From positions 496,134 to 560,133 of the forward strand of contig NZ_JAMTCK010000001.1 of the NCBI RefSeq assembly GCF_024171785.1: 64,000 bases of DNA. The letters run 5' to 3'. Positions 1 through 10,000 of the stretch are shown piece after piece. How positions within the stretch are numbered: the first letter of the stretch is position 1; the number at the start of each line of letters is the position of its first letter. The notes beneath the pieces are model-generated. The model did not search any database. It saw only the letters and a program-made list of their open reading frames with translations, and was not told the DNA's origin. The stretch is from Goodfellowiella coeruleoviolacea. GTDB taxonomy: Bacteria > Actinomycetota > Actinomycetes > Mycobacteriales > Pseudonocardiaceae. Both the position numbers and the translations under genes were made by a program.

Positions 1-1
1 C

Positions 2-856
2 GCCGCACTGGAACAGGGTCTGGTGCGGGTGGAGTTCGACCTGCCGGCGCCGGTGGACGTCGGCCTCTGCGAGGAGCTGCGCTCGGCCTACGGACTGCGT
101 CGCGCCCTGGTACTCGAACGAGCGCCCGGCAAGCAGACCCGCCCGGAGATGCGGCGGCGGATCGGGGCGCTCGCCGCCGAGCTGCTGACCGAGATCGTCA
201 CCAAGGACGACGTGATCGGCCTGGCCTGGGCGCGGTCGGTGAACGTGATGACCGAGGCGATCCGGTCGCTGCCGCCGTGCCCCATCGTGCAGTTGTGCGG
301 TGTGCAGGCCGGGATGGACATGTACGACCGGTCGGTGGAGACGGTGAGCCGGCTGGCGGCCGTGTCCGGCGGGGACGCCTACCCCATTTTCGGCCCCCTG
401 GTGCTGCCCGACCGCCGCACCACCGAAACCCTGCGCAAGCAGCCGGGAATCGCCGAGACATTCGGGCAGTTCCGCAACCTCACCAAGGCGGTGGTCAGCA
501 TCGGCGCGTGGCAGCCCGGGGAGTCCACCGTCTACGACGCGCTCGGCCCGGCCGAGCGGGAGGCCATCGGCAAGCGGGGCGCCAAGGCCGAGGTGAGCGC
601 GCGGCTGTTCGACGCCGACGGCAACGCCCTGTCCACCGGGCTCTCCCACCACGTGCTGGCGATCAGCGCCGAGGAGCTGCGCCAGGTTCCCGAGGTGATC
701 GCGCTCGGCTACAGCACGCCCAAGGCCGAGGCCATCGACGCGGTGCTGCGCTCGGGCATGGTGAGCACGCTGATCACCGACGCGGACACCGCCCAGCTCA
801 CCCTGGAGCTGGCCGCCAAGCGGCCGCCTCGGCCGCGCCGGGCCGCGTCGGCGTAG
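2..856 (+). CDS. SorC/DeoR-type sugar-binding transcriptional regulator, 5' truncated
   Basis: The reading frame is open to the left edge of the window, so the gene starts outside it. The visible part is almost entirely the SorC-type sugar-phosphate-binding effector domain, related to the phosphosugar isomerase fold. The N-terminal helix-turn-helix expected for the family lies upstream and cannot be seen. Family-like blocks are the VIGLAWARSVNVM segment (the G-x-G-x-T-x loop region of the family), the VQLCGVQAG strand, and the late VIALGYSTPKAEAI block, where homologues typically have A-x-G-x-x-K-x-x-A-I. The role is presumably effector-controlled repression or activation of a sugar or polyol operon located left of the window. 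It converges on the LtrA-like gene. The effector sugar cannot be told from sequence. Confidence 0.8.
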   Translation, partial: AALEQGLVRVEFDLPAPVDVGLCEELRSAYGLRRALVLERAPGKQTRPEMRRRIGALAAELLTEIVTKDDVIGLAWARSVNVMTEAIRSLPPCPIVQLCGVQAGMDMYDRSVETVSRLAAVSGGDAYPIFGPLVLPDRRTTETLRKQPGIAETFGQFRNLTKAVVSIGAWQPGESTVYDALGPAEREAIGKRGAKAEVSARLFDADGNALSTGLSHHVLAISAEELRQVPEVIALGYSTPKAEAIDAVLRSGMVSTLITDADTAQLTLELAAKRPPRPRRAASA

Positions 857-900
857 CGGTGCGCCCGGCACGCCGCCTGCCGGTCACCCGCCTGGCCGGG

Positions 901-2118
901 CTACTCGGCGTGGCCGTGGCGGATCTGCTCGCGCGCCGCCCGGTCGGTGACCGACTCGGTGACGTTCAACGCGATCAGCAGCACCGCCAGCACGCCGAGG
1001 CTCGCCAGCGCCGGCAGGTGCGCCACCAGCGGCACCACCGCGACCAGCACCACGGCCGCCACCAGCCGGTGCACCCGCACCGCGCGCCAGCACCGCCACG
1101 CGAAGCCGACGTGCGCCAGCAGGTACAGCGCGGTGCCGCCGTACAGCGCCCACAGCGGCACCCCGTACAGCGCGTCGGTCAGCGTGTGGTGCTCGGTGTC
1201 GCCCACGTAGGTGAGGACCTTCTTCATGCCCAGCGCCAGCATCACGATGCCGAGCACCATGGGCAGGTGCAGGTAGGTGAACGCGGCGCGGGCCATCGAC
1301 ACCCGGTGCTCGCCCCGAGCGCGCACCAGCGCGTGCTCGCCCAGCAGGGCGGTGGTGTCGAAGTAGGCCCACCACAGGCTCGCCGACACCGACAGCCCGA
1401 GGATCGCGGCCACCGCGATCGGCCACGAGATCGGCAGGTGGGCCACGCCGACACCGATCGCCACGATCGACTCGCCGAGCGCCACGATCACGATCAGACC
1501 GTGCCGCTCGGCGAAGTGCCGCGCCGAGTTCAGCCGCCAGCCGCGGGCGCCGATGGCGAGGGTGCCGCCGTAGTCCGCAGCCACCGCGGCGAGCCACAGC
1601 AGCAGCTGCGCGGCGCCCTCGGTGTTCGCGGCGAGCAGCAGCAGCGCGGTACCGCCGATCATGGACAGCGCGAACCGGCCGACCTGGCGGCGCAGCGTGG
1701 GATCGTCGGGGCTGATGAGCCAGAACAACGCCAGGTGCGCCGCGCGCAGCACCAGGTAGCAGAACGCGAACACGGTCGGCCCGGACAGCCCGCCGGGCAG
1801 GTCGGTGAACGCCTCGGGGATGGTGAGCGCCACCAGGAACATCGCCGCCATCGCCACGAGCGTGGTGACGCGGGCGAGGCCCTCGTCGGCCTTGACCACG
1901 TTGGACACCCACGAGTACCCGACCCAGCACCACCACACGACGGCCATCAGCAGCGAGCCGCGCAGCAGGCCCAGCCCGGTCGGCTGGTCGGCCATCAGTG
2001 CGGTGATCTGGGTGAGGGCGAAGACGAACACCAGGTCGAAGAACAGTTCCAGCGTCGTCGCCGAACCGGCCTCGTTCACCTTCTCGACCCGTACCCGGGC
2101 TGGTTGCGCCATGCGCAC
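901..2118 (-). CDS. LtrA family (low temperature requirement protein A) membrane protein
   Basis: This is an integral membrane protein of about 405 residues with many hydrophobic helices. The opening ATTLELFFDLVFVFALTQIT is the hallmark N-terminal signature of the LtrA family, whose biochemical role is poorly known. The centre holds further family landmarks: the RHFAERHGLIVIVALGESIVAIG segment, where the E-R-x-G-L-x-x-I-x-x-G-E pattern is typical, and the later WWAYFD motif. Start: GTG at 2118 or ATG at 2112, six bases apart; either gives the same protein apart from two residues. It converges with the SorC-type gene and has no obvious operon partner. Family assignment is firm; function is not known. 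Confidence 0.85.
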   Translation of the reverse strand: MRMAQPARVRVEKVNEAGSATTLELFFDLVFVFALTQITALMADQPTGLGLLRGSLLMAVVWWCWVGYSWVSNVVKADEGLARVTTLVAMAAMFLVALTIPEAFTDLPGGLSGPTVFAFCYLVLRAAHLALFWLISPDDPTLRRQVGRFALSMIGGTALLLLAANTEGAAQLLLWLAAVAADYGGTLAIGARGWRLNSARHFAERHGLIVIVALGESIVAIGVGVAHLPISWPIAVAAILGLSVSASLWWAYFDTTALLGEHALVRARGEHRVSMARAAFTYLHLPMVLGIVMLALGMKKVLTYVGDTEHHTLTDALYGVPLWALYGGTALYLLAHVGFAWRCWRAVRVHRLVAAVVLVAVVPLVAHLPALASLGVLAVLLIALNVTESVTDRAAREQIRHGHAE

Positions 2119-2190
2119 AGTCTGCGCGACGACACACGGTGACCAGGTGCTCGACGGTTTTCGGGCAGACCGAGGGCTACCCCGGCGTCG

Positions 2191-2586
2191 TCAGGAGTAG
2201 TCGAACGCGCACACGCTGGGGATGTAGCCCGACCACCCCAGCCGCCCCAGGTTCTGGATCAGGATCCAGCCGTTGGCGTCGTACTTGCCGCAGGCGTTGT
2301 AGCCGGCGCCGACGACCAGCTTGCGGCACGGGCTGACCGAGCCCTCCTGGATCTGGAAGACCGCGGCCGAGGCCGCGTCGGGCTTGGCCCTGGCCGTGAT
2401 CCACTCACCGACGTTGGGTGAGTCCACCTCGATCCAGGACCCCGTGCACTGCGCCGGAGCGGCGAGTGCCCCGGCCGGTGCCGAATCCGCCGCCGGCGCG
2501 GCCGTGTCGGCGCTCGCCGTGGTGGCGGTGGCCGCCACGACCGCGACCACCGAAGCGAGCAGGGACAGAGTTCGCGTCTTTCGCAC
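2191..2586 (-). CDS. Small secreted protein, possibly SH3-like
   Basis: I chose the GTG at 2586 because a clear GAGGAGG ribosome binding site lies 4 bases upstream. A longer frame to 2673 has no such site. The 131-residue product starts with a signal peptide: VRKTRT, then a hydrophobic stretch rich in A and V ending near SADTAAPA. The mature part has three cysteines and a C-terminal pattern (ARAKPDAASAAVFQI, YDANGWILIQNL, WSGYIPSVC) that resembles small bacterial SH3-like extracellular domains found in actinomycete secreted proteins. It is probably exported. No enzymatic motif is visible. It is divergent from the large STAND/WD40 gene, with a 259-bp shared upstream region. Confidence 0.65.
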   Translation of the reverse strand: MRKTRTLSLLASVVAVVAATATTASADTAAPAADSAPAGALAAPAQCTGSWIEVDSPNVGEWITARAKPDAASAAVFQIQEGSVSPCRKLVVGAGYNACGKYDANGWILIQNLGRLGWSGYIPSVCAFDYS

Positions 2587-2773
2587 GGTTCCTCCTCGGG
2601 AAAACCGGTTCAGGAAATACCCGTCCGGCACCGGACCAGCCGGACGGCCGATTACCAGCACGTGCCCGGACATCGGTCCCGGTCAGCTGGCACGGCCAAG
2701 GGAGCGACCCCCTCGTGCCCCTCCCTGGTGCCGCTGTCCAGCGCACGGCGCGGCCCACCGTAGGACCCGGAGT

Positions 2774-2805
2774 TTGTTCAGTGTCAGGCAATGGACACTG
2801 AACAA
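2774..2805. promoter_or_regulatory. Perfect 12-bp inverted repeat (operator candidate)
   Basis: Arms TTGTTCAGTGTC (2774-2785) and GACACTGAACAA (2794-2805) are perfect reverse complements with an 8-base spacer. A third related half-site, TCTGAACAA, follows at about 2812-2820. The site lies about 40 bp upstream of the start of the HTH-STAND-WD40 gene, whose N-terminus carries a helix-turn-helix-like segment. It looks like a dimeric repressor operator or a hairpin in the leader; autoregulation is an inference. Confidence 0.6.
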
Positions 2806-2845
2806 CCTTCTCTGAACAATGGCCGCTGATTCGGGGGAGGCGACA

Positions 2846-5800
2846 ATGCCGCGACGCGAACGCCCACTGGGCGCGGAGGACACCGACGTGCTGCGGTTCG
2901 CCGCTGATCTGCGCCGGCTGCGGGACAAGGCGGGCACCCCGACGTATCGCGAGCTGAGCCGCCGCGCGCACTACTCGGCCGCGGCGCTGTCCGAGGCGGC
3001 GAGCGGCCGCCGGCTCCCCAGCCTCGCGGTCACGCTGGCCTTTGTCCGGGCCTGTTCCGGAGACATCGCCGAGTGGGCGGCCCGGTGGCGGTCGGTGGCG
3101 GCGGGAGAGGACGACACGCGGCCCCGCGACGAGGATCCGGCGCGGTCCCCCTACCGAGGGCTCGCCGCGTTCGGCCAGGACGACGCCGACTGGTTCTTCG
3201 GCCGGGACGAACTGGTCGGGGAACTGCTCTCCACTGTCGAGCGGCACCGTTTCGTCGGCGTGTTCGGCGCGTCGGGTTCCGGCAAATCCTCGCTCCTGCG
3301 GGCCGGGTTGCTCAGCCGGACGGACATGCCGGCGACAGTGTTCACCCCGGGAAAGAACCCGCTGGAGGAATGCGCCGTGCGCCTCGCCGCGCTCACCGGC
3401 GGATCCGCCGTCTCCTGGCGCGCGGACCTGGCCGCGGACCCGGCGAACCTGCACCTGCGGATCAGGCAGGCACTGGTCGACAGCGAGTCGGACGCGCTGG
3501 TGGTCGTCGACCAGTTCGAGGAGCTGTTCACGCTGTGCGCGGAGCAGGAGCGGAGCCGGTTCGTCCGGGCACTGACCGCGGCGGCGACCGCGGCCGGCAG
3601 CCGGGTGCGGGTGGTGCTCGGGGTGCGCGCGGACTGCTACGGCCACTTCGGGCAGTACCCCGAACTCGTCGCCGCCGTGCGCGGTGGGCAGCTGCTCGTG
3701 GGGTCCATGACGCCCGACCAGCTGCGCGAGGCCATCACCGGGCCGGCGGCGCGTGCCGGCCTGAAGGTCGAAACCGCGTTGCTGGCCCGGTTGATGGCCG
3801 ATGCCACCGGCCGGCCGGCGGTGCTGCCGCTGGTCTCCCACGCGCTGCGGGAGACCTGGCGCCGCCGGCACGGCGTCACGCTGACCCTGGCCGGCTACGA
3901 GGCGGCCGGCGGCATCCACCACGCCCTGGCCCGCACCGCCGAGGACGTGTACTCCGCCCTGGACGCCCCGCAGCAGGCCGCGGCGAAGCAGCTCTTCCTG
4001 CGGCTGACCGCGGTGGGGGACGGCATGGCGGACACCAAGCGCCGGATCGGCGCCGAGGACGTCACCGGTGATCCCGACACCAGGGCCGTGCTCGACCGGC
4101 TCACCCAGGCCAGGCTGCTGGTGGCCGACCGGGACGGCATCGAGATCAGCCACGAGGCCCTCATCCGCCACTGGCCGCGGCTGGCCGACTGGCTCGCCGA
4201 GGACCGGGAAGGCCTGCGCGTCCACCAGCAGTTGACCGAGGCCAGCCACGCCTGGGTGGCACTGCACCGCGATCCCGGCGCGCTGTACCGGGGCGCCCGC
4301 CTCGCGCTCGCCTGCGACTGGGCCGCGACCCGCGCCGGCCAGCTGACCGCCGGCGAACGGGAGTTCCTCAACGCCAGCGTGCGCGCCCGCGACGACGAGG
4401 CCGTGCGGACCCGGCGGCGGACTCGCCGGCTGCGGCAGCTCGTCGCGGGGGTGGTGGTGTTCGCCGTGCTCACCGCGGCCACCGCGGTGGTGGCCGTGCA
4501 GCAGCGGGCGGCAGCCGTCGACCAGCGCAACGAGGCCGTGTTCCAGCAGGTGCTGGCCGAGGCCGACCGGATCGCCGACCGCGATCCGTCGCTGTCCGCC
4601 CAGCTCACCCTGCTGGCCCACCGGATGCGCCCCGGTGACCAGTCCGTCACCCCCCGGCTGCTCGCGACCCAGAACGCCGCCCTGGCCACGCCGCTGAGCG
4701 GGCACACCGGCAACGTCTACCTGACCTCCTTCAGCCCCGACGGCCGGACCCTGGCCACCGCGAGCGAGGACACCACGGTCCGGCTGTGGGACGTGCACGA
4801 CCCGACCCGGCCAACACCGCTCGGCCAGCCGCTGACCGCGCACTCCGGCTGGGTGGGCACCGCGGTGTTCAGCCCGGACGGCCACACCCTGGCCACCGCC
4901 GGCGACGACGGCGGCGTGCGGCTGTGGAACGTCACCGACCCCGCCCACCCGTCCCCGCTGGGCCCACCGCTGGCCGCCGGCGACGGCACCGTCTACCTCG
5001 CCGCGTTCAGCCCGGACGGCCGCACCCTGGCCACCGCGACCGAGCAGCACGCCGTCCGGCTCTGGGACGTGGCCGACCCCACCCGCCCCCTGGCGCTGGA
5101 TCCGCCGCTGACCGGGTTCGCCGGACCGGTCCGCTCGGTGGCCTTCAGCCCGGACGGGCGCACCCTCGCGGCCGGTGGGGACGACACCACGGTCCTGCTG
5201 TGGAACGTGACCGACCCGGGTCGCGCCGCACCCCTGGGGCACCGGCTCACCGGGCACACCCAGCTCGTGCACTCGGTGGCGTTCAGCCCGGACGGGTCCG
5301 TCCTGGCCACCGCCAGCGAGGACCGGACGGTCCGGCTGTGGCGGGTCGCCGACGGCACCCTCCTCGGCAGCCCGCTCGCCGCGCACACCGGCGGCGTGTG
5401 GTCGGTGGACTTCAGTCCCGACGGCCGCCTGCTCGCCACCGCCGGCGCCGACGGCACGACCCACCTGTGGAACGTCTCCGCCCCGGCCGGCGCCACGCCG
5501 CTGAGCACCCGCCTCACCAGCAGCGGCGGCAGCAACACCTACGCCGCCGAGTTCAGCCCGGACGGGCGCGCCCTGGCCACCGGCAGCGCTGACGGCCTGG
5601 TCCGGCTGTGGTCGCTGCCCACCGCGGTGCTGATCGGCCACCACAGCGACGTGCACTCGGTGGCCGTCCACCCGGGCAACCGTCTGCTGGCCACCGCGGA
5701 CCGGGACGCCGTCGTGCTGCTCTGGGACACGTCCGAGCCCACCCGGCCCACCGCGGTCGGCACGATCCCGGCGGGCAGCGGCCAGCTCCAGTCCTGCAGC

Positions 5801-6670
5801 GCCAGGTGCACCCGGGTGCGGTTCGGCCCGGACGGCCGCACCCTCGCCGTGCTCAGCTACGCCAAGCTCGTCCAGCTGTGGGACGTCGCTGATCCGACGC
5901 ACCCCACGCCGCTGGGCCCGGCCTGGTCGCTGCGCACCCGCTACGCCGCCGCCACCCTGGAGTTCAGCCCCGACGGCCGGCTCCTCGCCACCGGCGACGA
6001 CGAGCACAGCGTTCAGCTGTGGGACCTCGCCGACCCCACCCGGCCGACCGCCCTGGCCCACCTCACCGGCCACACCGGCAACATCAGGGCCACGCGGTTC
6101 AGCCCGGACGGGCGTGTCCTGGCCACCGCGAGCCTCGACCACACGATCCGGCTGTGGGACATCACCGAACCACGCCGGCCCCGGCTCGCCGGCCAGCTCA
6201 CCGACACCCTGGCCTACCTCGCGTTCAGCCCCACCGGCAGCACCCTCGCCAGCGCCGGTGACACCCTCCGGCTGTGGGACACCAGCGACCCAGGCACCCC
6301 CGTGCTGCTGGGCGAGGCGGTGACCGGGCACTCCCAGGCGGTGTCGTCGGTGGTGTACGGCCCGGACGGCCGGCTCGCGGCCACCGCCAGCAACGACCAC
6401 ACCATCCGGCTGTGGAACGTCAGCGATCCCACCGGTCCCGTCCCGCTCGGCCCGCCGATCGACTCGCTGGCGGGCACGGGCGCGGACCTGGAGTTCAGCC
6501 GCGACGGACGGTTCCTGGTCACCACCGACAGCACGAACACCGTGCGCCTGCTCGACCTGGACGTCGACCACGCCGTGCAGCGGATCTGCGCGGTGACGCA
6601 CGGCGCGCTCAGTCCCGCGCCGAGCACGCTGCGCCTGCCGGAACTGGAAAAGCCGCTCTGCGCCAGCTGA
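2846..6670 (+). CDS. HTH - nSTAND NTPase - TM - WD40 (14 repeats) signalling protein
   Basis: ATG at 2846 is preceded by a strong GGGGGAGG site; an upstream start at 2819 lacks one. The 1274-residue product has an N-terminal helix-turn-helix-like segment (about residues 10-80: ADLRRLRDKAGTPTYRELSRRAHYSAAALSEAASGR, cut here into parts). It is followed by a STAND-type NTPase with Walker A GASGSGKSS near residue 140 and Walker B DALVVVDQFEELF. A single hydrophobic helix lies near residues 527-550. From about residue 615 there are 14 WD40 repeats (FSPDGRTLATAS...RLWDV), enough for two seven-bladed propellers. Such proteins are multidomain sensors or scaffolds in actinomycetes; STAND ATPases switch by NTP-driven oligomerisation. 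The TM helix would place the propellers outside and the HTH/NTPase inside. The ligand is unknown. Confidence 0.88.
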   Translation: MPRRERPLGAEDTDVLRFAADLRRLRDKAGTPTYRELSRRAHYSAAALSEAASGRRLPSLAVTLAFVRACSGDIAEWAARWRSVAAGEDDTRPRDEDPARSPYRGLAAFGQDDADWFFGRDELVGELLSTVERHRFVGVFGASGSGKSSLLRAGLLSRTDMPATVFTPGKNPLEECAVRLAALTGGSAVSWRADLAADPANLHLRIRQALVDSESDALVVVDQFEELFTLCAEQERSRFVRALTAAATAAGSRVRVVLGVRADCYGHFGQYPELVAAVRGGQLLVGSMTPDQLREAITGPAARAGLKVETALLARLMADATGRPAVLPLVSHALRETWRRRHGVTLTLAGYEAAGGIHHALARTAEDVYSALDAPQQAAAKQLFLRLTAVGDGMADTKRRIGAEDVTGDPDTRAVLDRLTQARLLVADRDGIEISHEALIRHWPRLADWLAEDREGLRVHQQLTEASHAWVALHRDPGALYRGARLALACDWAATRAGQLTAGEREFLNASVRARDDEAVRTRRRTRRLRQLVAGVVVFAVLTAATAVVAVQQRAAAVDQRNEAVFQQVLAEADRIADRDPSLSAQLTLLAHRMRPGDQSVTPRLLATQNAALATPLSGHTGNVYLTSFSPDGRTLATASEDTTVRLWDVHDPTRPTPLGQPLTAHSGWVGTAVFSPDGHTLATAGDDGGVRLWNVTDPAHPSPLGPPLAAGDGTVYLAAFSPDGRTLATATEQHAVRLWDVADPTRPLALDPPLTGFAGPVRSVAFSPDGRTLAAGGDDTTVLLWNVTDPGRAAPLGHRLTGHTQLVHSVAFSPDGSVLATASEDRTVRLWRVADGTLLGSPLAAHTGGVWSVDFSPDGRLLATAGADGTTHLWNVSAPAGATPLSTRLTSSGGSNTYAAEFSPDGRALATGSADGLVRLWSLPTAVLIGHHSDVHSVAVHPGNRLLATADRDAVVLLWDTSEPTRPTAVGTIPAGSGQLQSCSARCTRVRFGPDGRTLAVLSYAKLVQLWDVADPTHPTPLGPAWSLRTRYAAATLEFSPDGRLLATGDDEHSVQLWDLADPTRPTALAHLTGHTGNIRATRFSPDGRVLATASLDHTIRLWDITEPRRPRLAGQLTDTLAYLAFSPTGSTLASAGDTLRLWDTSDPGTPVLLGEAVTGHSQAVSSVVYGPDGRLAATASNDHTIRLWNVSDPTGPVPLGPPIDSLAGTGADLEFSRDGRFLVTTDSTNTVRLLDLDVDHAVQRICAVTHGALSPAPSTLRLPELEKPLCAS

Positions 6671-7039
6671 ATCGCGTGCTCGCCGACCGATGCCCGATCG
6701 CACCACCCAGGGGTGTCGAATTGGGCAACACCACCCCGGCGAACGGGCAGTGCGATTGTCTCCCGGCCGTATCCGGCCGGTAACTCTTGCGCAATGAACC
6801 GCCGGCCGGTATTCCTCGGTTGAGGACGTGTCCGATTGCCAGTTGTCCACCCACAACGGCCGCCCCCTTTGTCTCGGTCCCGCTGACCGTTCCCCGCTTC
6901 CCCACTTCCCCCATTCCCGCTTCCACATTTCCGCTTCCCGCGTTCGTGCTTCCCGCGTTCCCGCCGACAATTCCGCAGCCGCCAGCACACGCGATGGACG
7001 GCCACCGGTCCGCGGTGGCGACCACGAGTGAGGAGCGAC
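6671..7039. other. Intergenic region with pyrimidine-rich tract
   Basis: This 369-bp stretch between the STAND/WD40 gene and the glycosidase has no convincing gene. Its most striking part, about 6890-6968, is an almost pure pyrimidine tract on the + strand, built from irregular TTCCC/CTTCCC/GCGTTCCC units. It ends about 70 bp before the glycosidase start. The ribosome binding site of that gene (GAGGAG, 7029-7034) is at the right end. The promoter of the glycosidase is presumably here, but no convincing -35/-10 pair stands out. Confidence 0.5.
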
Positions 7040-10000
7040 ATGTCGCGACCACGTCACCGGCACCGATTCCAGGCACACCGACCCACCGCGGTGAGCGCGC
7101 TCATCGCGCTGATCGCGTCCACCGCGCTGGTCGCCCTCGCACCGAGCGCCGCGGCCGAGCCAGCCGCTGCTGCTGCTGCTGGCCGCACCGTCACCGGCCG
7201 GGTGCTCGACGCGGTCACCGGCAGGGCCGTGGCCGGCGCGGTCGTGCACGCGGCCGCCCAGACCACGAGCGTGCGCACGGGCGACGACGGCGGCTTCAGC
7301 CTGCCGGACGTGCCGGCCGACGCGCTCGCCGTGGTGGCCGGCAAACCGGGCTACGCGATGCGGTGGCTGCCCCTGGAGCCGCCGGGCACCGAACCGGTGG
7401 TGCTGCGCCTGGACCGGGAGACCCCGAGCACGGTCCCGCACCCGGACTACCCCAGGCCGGACGCGGACCGCAGGGCCGGCACGGGCGGCCGGTGGCTGTC
7501 CCTCAACGGCACCTGGTCGCTCGGGTTCGACGCCGCCGATGTCGGGCTGGACCAGAACTGGGCGGCCGGCGGCCACGAGTGGGAGCACGTGGTGCGGGTG
7601 CCGTTCAGCTACACCTCGCTGGCCGGCGTCGGCGAGCAGGCGCGCGCCACCAACGAGGTGTACGCCAGCCAGTTCGAGGACGTGCGGGGCGCCGTGTGGT
7701 ACCAGCGGGAGTTCACCGTGCCCTCGGACTGGCCGGCCGACCGGGGTGTGCTGCTGCGCTTCGGCGCGGTGGAGTGGAGCGCCCAGGTGTTCGTGGACGG
7801 TGGCCGGGTCGCCGAGCACGACGGCGGCTACTCCCCCTTCGACGTGGATCTCGGTCGGCTGCGGCCCGGTTCCACCCACTCGCTGGTGGTGCGCGCCTGG
7901 GTGCCGGACAACGGCGAGACCACGCCCTACCCGCAGGGCAAGCAGATGGGCTGGTACGCGGACACCGGCGGGATCTGGCAGTCGGTGTGGCTGGAGCCGG
8001 CCGACCCGGCGCGGCTGGACACCGTGCACGTCACGCCGGAGCTGGACTTCGCCTCGGCACCGCGCGGCGCGAACGCGGCCGTGACCGGCGCGCGCGCCGA
8101 GATCGCGGTGACCGGCACGGACCGGGCCGCCGGGGGCACGGTCCGGCTGACCGTGCGCGAGCAGGCCGGTCAGCCCGGCGCGGCCCAGGACGGGCTGAAC
8201 CTGCCCCGGCCGGCCGAGCCGAGGGTCGGCCGGGTGGTCGCCACGGCGACCGTGCCGCTGAGCGCGGGCAAGGCCGTCGTGGACATCCCCGACCCGAAGC
8301 TGTGGTCGCCGAACAGCCCCTGGCTGTACCAGGTGCGGGCGGAACTCACCTCGCCGGGCGGCACCGACGCCACCACGACCTGGTTCGGGCTGCGCACGAT
8401 CAGCAGGGACTGGGCGCCCGGGCACTCCCCGGCCGAGCAGTCCGATCCCCAGCAGCAGTACCAGTACCTGTACCTGAACAACCGGCCGATCTACCTCCGC
8501 TCCACTTTGGACCAGGCGTTCAACCCGTGGGGCGGGTACGCCTACACCGGTCTCTACCAGGGCAGCGACCTGCGCGGCGGCAGCCTGGCCAGCCCGGGCA
8601 AGGGCTCGGTGCTGTTCGACCTCGCCCTGGCCAAGCAGCTCGGGCTGAACTCCACCCGGCTGCACATCAAGATCAACGATCCGCTCTACTACCACTGGGC
8701 GGACGTGCTGGGCCTGCTGGTCTGGTACGACCAGCCCAACTTCGGCTACAACGGCTACTCGGCCGAGGCCGAGCGACACTACGAGAGCGTGCTGCGCGAC
8801 GCCGTGCGCCGCGACTACAACCACCCGTCCATCGTGATCTGGGACGTGCTCAACGAGGGCTGGGGCGTGGGCGGTGGCGGCCCGATCCGCGAGGACAGCA
8901 AGCCCTGGATCGAGCGCATGGTGCAGTTGACCAGGAGCCAGCTCGGGGACACCCGGCTGGTGGTGGACAACTCGCCCTGCTGCTCCAACGGGCATCCCAG
9001 CAACGACACCGACCTGCTCGACTTCCACGGTTATCTGTCCACGTGGGACGAATGGAAGTCCAATGTGGACAACTACGTGCGCAACACCTACCCCGGTTCG
9101 TCGTTCAACATGGAGGAGGGCCGGGTCCAGTCCGGCCAGCCGCTGCTGAACTCCGAGTTCGGCCCCTGGTCGGGTGGCCGGGAGAAGGACCAGGAGGTGG
9201 CCACCCCGTTCCGGTACACCGCCGAGCTGTTCCGGTCGCAGCCCAAGATGAACGGCTACCTGTTCACCGAGCTATCCGACATCGAGTGGGAGTGGAACGG
9301 CTGGGCCGCCTACGACCGCACCCTGCAGGTGCCCGGCTACCTCGACGCCGAGGGCCGGCAGGGCGGTGTGGCACTGGCCAACGCCGACGACGTCCTGCTG
9401 TTCGACGCCCGCCCGGTGCAGCGGGTCACGCCGGGCACCACCCTGTCGCTGCCGGTCAAGTCGTCGCTGTTCTCCGGCCGGCCGGTGGACGGGGCCGTGC
9501 TGCGCTGGCGGATCAGCGGCACGGACGCCACCGCGACCGCGCTGCGCCCGACCGGGTGGACGCAGCGACCGGCCGCGCCCAGGCAGTACACCACCAGCGA
9601 CCTCGGCACGGTCACCGCCCAGGTGCCGGCCGGCCTGGTGTCCGGGCGGCTGGACGTGCAACTGGTGCGCGGCCGGGACGTGCTGGCCAGCGGCCAGACC
9701 TTCCTCGCCGGCTGGTCCGACTCGACCGGGGCCGCGGCCGACGCGTCCACAGCGGACGGTGCGGTGGACGGTCAGGTGGCGCGGCTGGCGCTGGATCCGG
9801 CCCGGGCGACCGGGAACTGGCCGCAGGGCGCGGGCACGTTCCACGCGGACGCGGCGAGCGCCGCGTGGGGCTACGGCGACGGGGAGTTCAGCTGGCAGGT
9901 GGACGTGGGCGACCAGGTGCGCTCCGGCGGCTGGAACCGCGCCCAGCTGGTGCTGGAAGCCTCGGCCGCCCGCCCGGACCTGCCCCGCACCCGGTACCCG

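Noticed and set aside
884-2137. Overlapping minus-strand and plus-strand frames around the LtrA gene
   Set aside because: They are Arg/Ala-rich shadows of the LtrA coding frame, without any recognisable family or ribosome binding site.
6710-6737. GGGGTGT ... ACACCACCCC as a terminator after the STAND/WD40 gene
   Set aside because: The arms do not pair without several mismatches; not better than chance.
2405-9028. A very long minus-strand open frame of more than 2000 codons antisense to the STAND/WD40 gene and glycosidase
   Set aside because: Its composition (Gly/Arg/Val/Gln/Pro-rich, no domains) is that of a GC-rich shadow frame; the + strand genes have clear domains and starts.
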